A DNA stretch of 29,075 bases from CAUJGQ01 sp042408665 (GTDB lineage: Bacteria; Chloroflexota; Dehalococcoidia; CAUJGQ01), in assembly GCA_042408665.1 (NCBI GenBank), contig JBHOQW010000272.1, positions 1 to 29,075 on the forward strand. Reading direction: 5' to 3'. Both the position numbers and the translations under genes were made by a program. The first letter of the stretch is position 1. Each line of letters begins with the position of its first letter. Below the pieces are notes generated by a model. The model was not told the origin of the DNA and did no database searches. It saw only the letters and a program-made list of their open reading frames with translations. Positions 23,830 through 29,075 of the stretch are shown here, in pieces.

Positions 23830-24912
23830 TCAGGCCGGGATGGGACGCTCGACCGGCAGCCCGGCCTCCATCCACGCCAGCGTGCCGCCCTTCACGTTCA
23901 CGACGCGCTCATAGCCTACCTGTTTCAAGAATTGCGCGCACCGCAGCGAGCGGGCGCCGGAGCGGCAGACCACCAGCACCTCACGGTCGCGCGGCACCTC
24001 GGTCAGCCGGTCGGCGAGCTGGCACTGGGGGATGTGGCGGGCGCCCGGCACGTGGCCGGCCTCGTACTCGGCCGGCTCGCGCACGTCGATCACCACGGCA
24101 TCGCCCTGCTGCAGGCGGGCGGCGGCCTCCAACGGCCCGATCTCCGGCACCGCGTGCTGCCCCTGCGGCATGGCCCAGGCGGCGTCACGCTCGCCGCGGT
24201 TGGTGGCGACGATGGCCTCCATGTTCAGGGGACGGGCCGGGACGTCGGTGGTGATTAGGCGCACAAACTCGTCCACGCCGCTCACCTGCAGCACGGGGTT
24301 GAAGCGGCGTTCAAAGCCGATCGTGCTGCTGGGACGGCCGCACATGCCCTTGCCGCACGGCCCCTCGAAGTGGCTGGGGAACACCTCCACGTAGTCCTCC
24401 AGCGCCAGCAGCCGCTGCACGCTCTGCCACAGCTCGCGGGCGCCGTGCTCGCCGCCGAAGTCCGGCCGGCCCACGTCGCCCACCAGCAGGGTGTCACCGG
24501 TGATCGCCATCGAGGGCGACTCGCTGCGGGCGTGGTTGGTGACCAGGAGCGTGATCGACTCCGGGCGATGCCCCGGCGTGTGCAGCACCGTCAGGCTGAC
24601 GTTGCCGAGATGCAGGCGCTCACCGTCGCGCAGGGGCATGAACGGGAAGAGGACATCGGCCGACTCATGCATGCATACCGGCGCGCCCGTCTGCGCGGCC
24701 AGGCGGCGGGCGCCGGAGACGTGGTCGGCGTGGATGTGGGTGTCGATCACGTAGCGCACGGTAAAGCCACGCAGCCGCACCAGCTCCAACACCTCGCTCG
24801 TATCCAGCGCCGGGTCGACCACCGCCACCTCGTTGGTGGACCGCCCGCCCACAATGTACGAGGAGCACCCACAGTCCTCATGCAGTATCTGCTTAAAGTA
24901 CATGTCCGGCAC
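23830..24912 (-). CDS. Persulfide dioxygenase-rhodanese fusion (ETHE1-like)
   Basis: A 360-residue cytoplasmic protein. The N-terminal metallo-beta-lactamase domain (1-205) has an ETHE1-like iron site: H59, H61, D63 and H64 in THIHADH, H115 in HTPGH, D140 in GDTLLVGDVGRPDF and H181. ETHE1 enzymes oxidise glutathione or other persulfides to sulfite with oxygen. The C-terminal rhodanese domain (about 262-358) has the active-site loop CRSGAR with C316, which could pass sulfane sulfur to or from the dioxygenase. Such persulfide dioxygenase-rhodanese fusions are known. The start is GTG at 24912, with AAGGAG seven bases upstream. First gene of a three-gene operon with the ferredoxin-NrfD and molybdoenzyme genes. 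Confidence 0.85.
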   Translation of the reverse strand: MPDMYFKQILHEDCGCSSYIVGGRSTNEVAVVDPALDTSEVLELVRLRGFTVRYVIDTHIHADHVSGARRLAAQTGAPVCMHESADVLFPFMPLRDGERLHLGNVSLTVLHTPGHRPESITLLVTNHARSESPSMAITGDTLLVGDVGRPDFGGEHGARELWQSVQRLLALEDYVEVFPSHFEGPCGKGMCGRPSSTIGFERRFNPVLQVSGVDEFVRLITTDVPARPLNMEAIVATNRGERDAAWAMPQGQHAVPEIGPLEAAARLQQGDAVVIDVREPAEYEAGHVPGARHIPQCQLADRLTEVPRDREVLVVCRSGARSLRCAQFLKQVGYERVVNVKGGTLAWMEAGLPVERPIPA

Positions 24913-24975
24913 GGTCGCTCTCCTTCCCTGGCGGGGCGTGACCTGCAACCAGCTTCCGCTCTAGCATACGTCTTC

Positions 24976-24992
24976 GTGTCAAGCCATGACAC
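24976..24992. promoter_or_regulatory. Operator-like dyad GTGTCA-N5-TGACAC upstream of the sulfur operon
   Basis: A perfect 6-bp inverted repeat with a 5-base centre, 64 bases before the dioxygenase start. It contains TTGACA on the minus strand, pointing at the operon, although no good -10 lies at the usual spacing (TATGCT is at 24970-24965). It is a good candidate for the repressor or activator site of the operon; the regulator is unknown. Confidence 0.5.
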
Positions 24993-25032
24993 AACCCGGC
25001 GACGCAAGCGCACATTTCACCGCGCAACACCA

Positions 25033-25057
25033 ATTAGTTGACTAATGAGATTCATTA
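25033..25057. promoter_or_regulatory. Two overlapping palindromes in an AT-rich island
   Basis: ATTAGT-TG-ACTAAT (25033-25046) and TAATGA-GAT-TCATTA (25043-25057) are both perfect inverted repeats and share four bases. A TTGACT box (25038-25043) lies inside the first. They stand between the sulfur operon and the MFS remnant and could be repressor sites for either. The regulator is unknown. Confidence 0.5.
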
Positions 25058-25145
25058 CTCGATCTTTCTGTTCGGTTTTTTCCCCCGTGCGCTCGATCGA
25101 GGAGGGACACGATAGCGGCGCCACGGAGGTGAGAGGGAACCGCTG

Positions 25146-25375
25146 ATGGCGGTGAGCGGGCGGCTGAGGAGGCCGCGGCTGCCGGCGGTGTGCTATGGCT
25201 GGCCCATCGTCGGCGCGGCGATGGTTGTCCAGATGGTGCCCGTGGGGCTGCAGAGCCACACGATGGCGCTTCTGAACTTCGCCGTTTTCTGGCTGGCGCG
25301 GTGCTCGTTCTGCTCGCTCGACCACCCGCCGGCGCACCGCACACGCGGCGCCGAGGCCTACTCATTGATCCCTAG
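25146..25375 (+). pseudogene. MFS transporter remnant: first and last helix only
   Basis: After GGAGGTGAG, the ATG at 25146 opens RLPAVCYGWPIVGAAMVVQMVPVGLQSHTMALL, which looks like the start and first membrane helix of a major facilitator superfamily transporter. From about 25280, in a different frame, comes FLAGAVLVLLARPPAGAP and a basic tail ending at TAG 25375, which looks like the last helix and C terminus of such a protein. The ten or so helices between are missing. The original reading frame runs on to 25499 as nonsense. The identification rests on short hydrophobic segments, so it is moderate. Confidence 0.5.
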
Positions 25376-25495
25376 CCATCTTTCCGGGTTGTGCCCTGGC
25401 CGGCCCGGCGGTGCGCGGCCGTGGCCACGGCGCGACGATGCAGGTAGCACAACAGCCCGCACGTCGTGCGCGCGGGCACAGGGAGCACAGGGACC

Positions 25496-26407
25496 ATGAC
25501 GAGCGAACCAACCACGAGCGTGCTGGCGCAGCTTTCCGACGCGCTGGCGGCGGCGGTGGAACGGGCCGGCCGCTCCACGGTGACCGTCCACGCCCGCCGG
25601 CGTATCCCGGCCAGCGGCATCGTCTGGCAGCCGGGCGTCATCCTCACCTGCGACCACGTTCTGGAGCGGGATGAGGACATCACCGTCACCACATCCGACG
25701 GGCGGGAGCTGCCGGCGCGGCTGGTCGGCCGCGATCCGGGTTCGGACCTAGCGGTGCTGCGGGTGGACGCGACCGACCTCATCCCGGCCGAGCCCGCACC
25801 AGACGGCAGCGCACGGGTCGGTCATCTGGTGCTGGCCATCGGCCGGCCGGGCAACGGGCCGATGGCCTCCATCGGCGTGATCTCCGCCGTCGGCGGGCCA
25901 TGGCGCACCTTCCGCGGCGGCCTGGTCGAGGGCTACATCCGCACCGACACCACCTTCTACCCCGGCTTCTCCGGCGGCCCGCTCGTGGATACCGCCGGCC
26001 GGGTGGTAGGTGTGAACAGTGCCCGCCTCGGCCGCGGCGCCGGTCTGACCGTTCCCACGGCGGCCGCCGCGCACATCGCCGAGCAACTGCTGCGCACCGG
26101 CCGTATCCGCCGTGGCTACCTCGGCATCGGCAGCCAGCCGGTGCGCCTGCCCGAGCCGCTGGCTAGGCTCGTCGGTCAGGCGAGCGGCTTGCTAGTGGTG
26201 AGCGTGGAACCGGACAGCCCGGCGGCACGGGGTGGATTGCTGATCGGCGACGTGATCATCGGCATGGCCGGCGCGCCGGTTCGCGACACCGAGGACCTCC
26301 AGGCGCTGCTGGGACCGGAGCGGGTGGGCCAGCCCACCACGGTCACGGTGCTGCGCGGCGGTGAGCGGCGCGAGCTAACGGTCATCGTGGGTGAACGGCA
26401 GGGGTAA
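25496..26407 (+). CDS. Trypsin-like Deg/HtrA serine protease with PDZ domain, no signal peptide
   Basis: A 303-residue protein with a chymotrypsin-fold protease domain (about 25-200) and one PDZ domain (about 205-300; LGIGSQPVRLPEP, VVSVEPDSPAARGGLLIGDVIIGMAG). The triad is H54 (TCDHVLE), D84 (GSDLAVLRV) and S159 (PGFSGGPLVD). The usual GNSGGP is GFSGGP here. There is no signal peptide or membrane helix, unlike most Deg proteins, so it seems cytoplasmic. The ATG at 25496 was chosen because homology starts soon after it. A paralogue follows after about 48 bases, then a LuxR-type gene, suggesting one operon. Confidence 0.85.
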   Translation: MTSEPTTSVLAQLSDALAAAVERAGRSTVTVHARRRIPASGIVWQPGVILTCDHVLERDEDITVTTSDGRELPARLVGRDPGSDLAVLRVDATDLIPAEPAPDGSARVGHLVLAIGRPGNGPMASIGVISAVGGPWRTFRGGLVEGYIRTDTTFYPGFSGGPLVDTAGRVVGVNSARLGRGAGLTVPTAAAAHIAEQLLRTGRIRRGYLGIGSQPVRLPEPLARLVGQASGLLVVSVEPDSPAARGGLLIGDVIIGMAGAPVRDTEDLQALLGPERVGQPTTVTVLRGGERRELTVIVGERQG

Positions 26408-26455
26408 CCGAAGGGGAAGCGTCCCCGTCAGGGCGACGCGCAGACAGGTGTGGCG

Positions 26456-27343
26456 ATGAGCACGAGAGCGATGTTGGAAGCGCTGAGCCGCGCGGCCGAT
26501 GCCGTGGTGGAGCGGCTGCGGCGCAGCGTGGTCGCGATCCGGAGCCCCGTCTCAGGCGGCGGGTCCGGCATCATCTGGCAGGGCGACGGCCTGGTGATCA
26601 CCAATAACCACGTGGTCCGAGGCGAGCGCGCCGAAATCCAGACCTGGGACGGTCGCGTGCTGCCGGCGCGGCTGGTGGCGCGCGACCCCGAGTTTGACCT
26701 GGCCGCGCTGCGGGTGAGCGCCCCCGGCCTGCCTGCGGCCACCATCGGCGACTCCAGCGCGGTGCGCCCCGGCCAGATCGTGCTGGCTGTCGGTCACCCC
26801 TGGGGCGAGCGGTGGTCGGTCACCGCCGGTATCGTGCTCGGTGTGGGCGATGCCGTGCCCGCACCGCCGGTCCCGCTCCCGGAGAGCATCCGCGCCGACC
26901 TGCGCCTGGCGCCCGGTAACTCCGGCGGCCCGATGGCCGATGCGGAGGGACGGGTGATCGGCGTCAACGCCATGATCGCCGGCGGCATGGCGGTGGCCGT
27001 ACCGAGCAACGCCGTGGTGCGGTTCGTCGCCGGTGAGGTGCCCGGGCGCGGCTACCTCGGTATCCTGGGGCAGCCGGTGCCACTGCCGCCGGCCGTCGCC
27101 GCGGCGCTGCGCTCGGAGGACGGCGCCGGCCTACTGCTGACCGTAGTGGTCGACGGCAGCCCGGCGGCCCGGGCCGGCCTCCTGCCCGGCGATGTGATCG
27201 TGGGGCTGGACGGCGCCCGTGGACGGCTGGACCGGATCGCCGCCCGCCTGCGCCGCCTGCGGCCGGGCAGCGCGGTGCGGTTAGAGCTGCTGCGTGGCGG
27301 CGTGCCGCGCGTGGTCGAGGCGGTGCCGACGGCCCGTTCCTGA
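26456..27343 (+). CDS. Second Deg/HtrA-like serine protease with PDZ domain, no signal peptide
   Basis: A 295-residue paralogue of the preceding protein. Start is ATG 26456, or GTG 26450. The triad is complete: H52 (TNNHVVRG), D81 (EFDLAALRV) and S156 (APGNSGGPM). A PDZ domain follows (about 200-290; YLGILGQPVPLPP, VVVDGSPAARAGLLPGDVIVGLDG). Again no signal peptide or membrane helix is present. The two proteases share the layout of N-terminal helix (ALSRAADAVVERLRRSVVAI and ALAAAVERAGRSTVTV), protease and PDZ, and probably arose by tandem duplication. They may form mixed oligomers. The LuxR-type gene starts 30 bases downstream. Confidence 0.87.
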   Translation: MSTRAMLEALSRAADAVVERLRRSVVAIRSPVSGGGSGIIWQGDGLVITNNHVVRGERAEIQTWDGRVLPARLVARDPEFDLAALRVSAPGLPAATIGDSSAVRPGQIVLAVGHPWGERWSVTAGIVLGVGDAVPAPPVPLPESIRADLRLAPGNSGGPMADAEGRVIGVNAMIAGGMAVAVPSNAVVRFVAGEVPGRGYLGILGQPVPLPPAVAAALRSEDGAGLLLTVVVDGSPAARAGLLPGDVIVGLDGARGRLDRIAARLRRLRPGSAVRLELLRGGVPRVVEAVPTARS

Positions 27344-27373
27344 GCGCGGCGCCGCGGGCACGGGGCGCGGACG

Positions 27374-28027
27374 ATGGAACGAAGAACTGAGCAGGCGGTG
27401 CGCGTGGTGGTGGTGGCGGCGTATCCCGCCATGCGCGCCGGCCTGCGCGCCATGCTGGCAGCCATGCCCGGGCTGGAGGTTGTGGCCGAGCTCACCCCGG
27501 AGGCGCTGGACGGGGCCGGCTGGCCCGCCGACCTCGACGCCGCCGTCGTCAGCGTCGACGGTGACGAGAGCCTCACGCAACTTGAGGAAGCGCTGGGGCG
27601 GCTGCCCGCGGTGCTGCTCGCCGCGACCCCGCAAGAGTATCGCGGCGTGGTGCTGACAGGCCCCGGCATGCCGGGGCGCGCCTACCTACTTCAGCACGCC
27701 GGTGGGGAGGAGATCGCGGCCGCGCTCCAAGCGGTGGTACGCGGGCTGATCGTGCTGGACCCAGCCGTGGCTGCACAGATGCAGCCCACGCCGGCCGCAC
27801 CGCGTGTGTCCGCAGACGAGGAGGCGGGAGAGCCGCTCACCGAGCGGGAGCGGGAGGTGCTACGCCTGCTCGCCCTCGGCCTGCCCAACAAGGCCATCGC
27901 CCTGCGGCTCGGCATCAGCGAGCACACGGTCAAGTTCCATGTGGGCGCCATCCTGGCTAAGCTGGGCGCCGCCAGCCGCACGGAGGCGGTGATGGTCGCC
28001 GCCCGGCGCGGGTTGCTGCCACTGTAG
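27374..28027 (+). CDS. LuxR-type regulator with degenerate receiver domain
   Basis: A 217-residue protein with a receiver-like N-terminal domain (about 9-125) and a C-terminal LuxR helix-turn-helix (about 153-212; LTEREREVLRLLALGLPNKAIALRLGISEHTVKFHVGAILAKLGAASRTEAV). The receiver keeps the fold pattern of NarL proteins but not its chemistry: the acidic pair is replaced in VVVVAAYPAM, the phosphorylated Asp is replaced by S60 in AAVVSVDGD, and the conserved Lys is replaced by Gln in AYLLQHA. It should therefore not be controlled by phosphorylation. No kinase gene is nearby. Its position after two Deg-like proteases on the same strand suggests a joint role, perhaps regulated proteolysis or sensing of protein damage. 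Confidence 0.85.
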   Translation: MERRTEQAVRVVVVAAYPAMRAGLRAMLAAMPGLEVVAELTPEALDGAGWPADLDAAVVSVDGDESLTQLEEALGRLPAVLLAATPQEYRGVVLTGPGMPGRAYLLQHAGGEEIAAALQAVVRGLIVLDPAVAAQMQPTPAAPRVSADEEAGEPLTEREREVLRLLALGLPNKAIALRLGISEHTVKFHVGAILAKLGAASRTEAVMVAARRGLLPL

Positions 28028-28045
28028 GCAGGGGCCCGTCCAGCC

Positions 28046-29075
28046 CTACAGCACCAGCCGCTCCGGGTGCTCCAGCAGGTCCTTGATCTCGGCCAGAAAG
28101 CGCGCGCCCTCCGCACCGTCGGTGACGCGGTGGTCCGCGGAGAGGGCGAGCGTCATCATCTCGCGCACCACCACCTGTCCGTCGCGCACCACCGGCCGCG
28201 GTTCCACCGCCCCCACGCCCAGGATGGCGCTCTGCTCGGGTTGGATGATGGCGATCAGCGTCTCCACCCCGTACATGCCCAGGTTGCTGATGGTGAATGT
28301 ACCCTCGGACAGCTCGGCCGGGCGTAGGCGGCCACCGCGGGCCCGCTGCACGAGGTCGTGCGCCTCCCGCGCCAGGGCGCCCAGGCTTTTGCCCTGGCAG
28401 TTGAGCACGGCCGGCGCCACCAAGCCGTCCTCCAGCGCCACGGCGATGCCGATGTTGATCGCCTCCCGGCGGCGCAGCCCTTCCTCCGTGTAGGCCATGT
28501 TGAAGCGCGGATGGCGCTCCAGCGCCAACGCGCACGCCTTGACCAAGAGGTCCGTAACGGTAAGCTGCGCCTCCTCCGGCAGGGCGGCGTTGAGCTGCCG
28601 GCGAAACGCCTGCGCCGCCGTCATATCCACGCTCATCGTCACGTAGTAGTGCGGGATCTCGCGCTTGGCCGCCGCCATGCGCCGTGCGATGGCCTGCCGC
28701 ATGCGCGAGAGCGGCTCCACCTCGGGCGTAGGCGGCGCGGGCGCAGGCGGCGCCGGCGCGGCAGCCGGTGCCGCTGGGGGCGGAGCCGCCGGGGCCGGTG
28801 GCGGTGCCCCCGGCGCTGCCGGGGCGGGTGCAGGCGCCTCGCGCAGCAGGCCGTGGGCGCGGGCGTACTCCTCCACATCTCGGCGCATAATGCGGCCGTC
28901 CGGCCCGGAGCCACGCACCTGGCGCAGGTCGATACCCAGCTCTTCGGCGATACTGCGCGCCACCGGCGACACGCGCAGGCGAGCGCCGGGGGGCGGCGGG
29001 GTCATCGTCGGCGTGCGGGCGGCGGCAGCGCGGCCATCGGCGGCGATAGCTGGCCCGCGCGCGGCCGGCGCCGGC
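28046..29075 (-). CDS. Dihydrolipoamide acyltransferase (E2) of a 2-oxoacid dehydrogenase, 5' end outside window
   Basis: The open frame runs off the right edge, so the N-terminal lipoyl domain is not seen. Visible parts are an Ala/Pro linker, the E1/E3-binding domain (RVSPVARSIAEELGIDLRQVRGSGPDGRIMRRDVEEYA), a second long Ala/Pro linker, and the catalytic acyltransferase domain that ends with HRVTDG (the HxxxDG active site) in LSADHRVTDGAEGARFL. It transfers the acyl group from lipoamide to CoA. Pyruvate and branched-chain 2-oxoacid complexes cannot be told apart here. The E1 genes would be expected upstream, beyond 29075. It is convergent with the LuxR-type gene, 18 bases apart. Confidence 0.93.
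   Translation of the reverse strand, partial: PAPAARGPAIAADGRAAAARTPTMTPPPPGARLRVSPVARSIAEELGIDLRQVRGSGPDGRIMRRDVEEYARAHGLLREAPAPAPAAPGAPPPAPAAPPPAAPAAAPAPPAPAPPTPEVEPLSRMRQAIARRMAAAKREIPHYYVTMSVDMTAAQAFRRQLNAALPEEAQLTVTDLLVKACALALERHPRFNMAYTEEGLRRREAINIGIAVALEDGLVAPAVLNCQGKSLGALAREAHDLVQRARGGRLRPAELSEGTFTISNLGMYGVETLIAIIQPEQSAILGVGAVEPRPVVRDGQVVVREMMTLALSADHRVTDGAEGARFLAEIKDLLEHPERLVL

Noticed and set aside
22442..23914. A 490-codon plus-strand frame opposite the ferredoxin-NrfD gene
   Set aside because: The opposite strand encodes sixteen correctly spaced cluster Cys; this frame is low in complexity.
25376..25495. Coding continuation of the MFS remnant's first frame to 25499
   Set aside because: After the deletion point it reads as nonsense and overlaps the start of the next gene.

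Overview
The window is a very GC-rich bacterial chromosome segment. The set of proteins (oxygen-tolerant two-subunit 2-oxoacid:ferredoxin oxidoreductase, CTC-type L25, GTG starts, an atypical LuxR-type regulator beside two Deg-like proteases, a solenoid-plus-membrane-anchor small protein) suggests a Chloroflexota relative of the Thermomicrobia/Sphaerobacter type. This is an inference from protein style and was not tested by any search.

Positions 1-2066 are the edge of an integrated element. It holds a small zinc-ribbon protein and a tyrosine integrase broken by a one-base frameshift in a run of eight C. The integrase points at the 3' end of a selenocysteine tRNA gene (selC, minus strand, 2067-2164). 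GC-rich palindromes, a 12-bp tandem repeat and the selC terminator lie between them. From 2206 the core chromosome begins: thioredoxin reductase and thioredoxin, divergent from a CsoR-family repressor with a perfect CsoR-type operator between them. Then follow plsX, a methyltransferase, a membrane protein joining a PA-IL-like lectin domain to an FHA-like domain, ctpA-smpB, L25, a solenoid membrane protein and queA.

From 11434 to 19380 there are an aminotransferase, a chloride-channel pseudogene reduced to its two ends, a small zinc ribbon, a LysR regulator divergent from korA-korB, a solitary DNA methyltransferase and a cluster of REP-like palindromes.

The most interesting block is 19384-24912 on the minus strand: a persulfide dioxygenase-rhodanese fusion, a four-cluster ferredoxin fused to an NrfD-type membrane anchor, and a cytoplasmic molybdopterin oxidoreductase. 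Together they could oxidise persulfide to sulfite and then sulfite to sulfate, passing electrons to quinone. Candidate operators lie upstream. A second end-to-end pseudogene (an MFS transporter), two signal-less Deg/HtrA proteases with a degenerate-receiver LuxR protein, and the 3' part of an E2 acyltransferase gene close the window.
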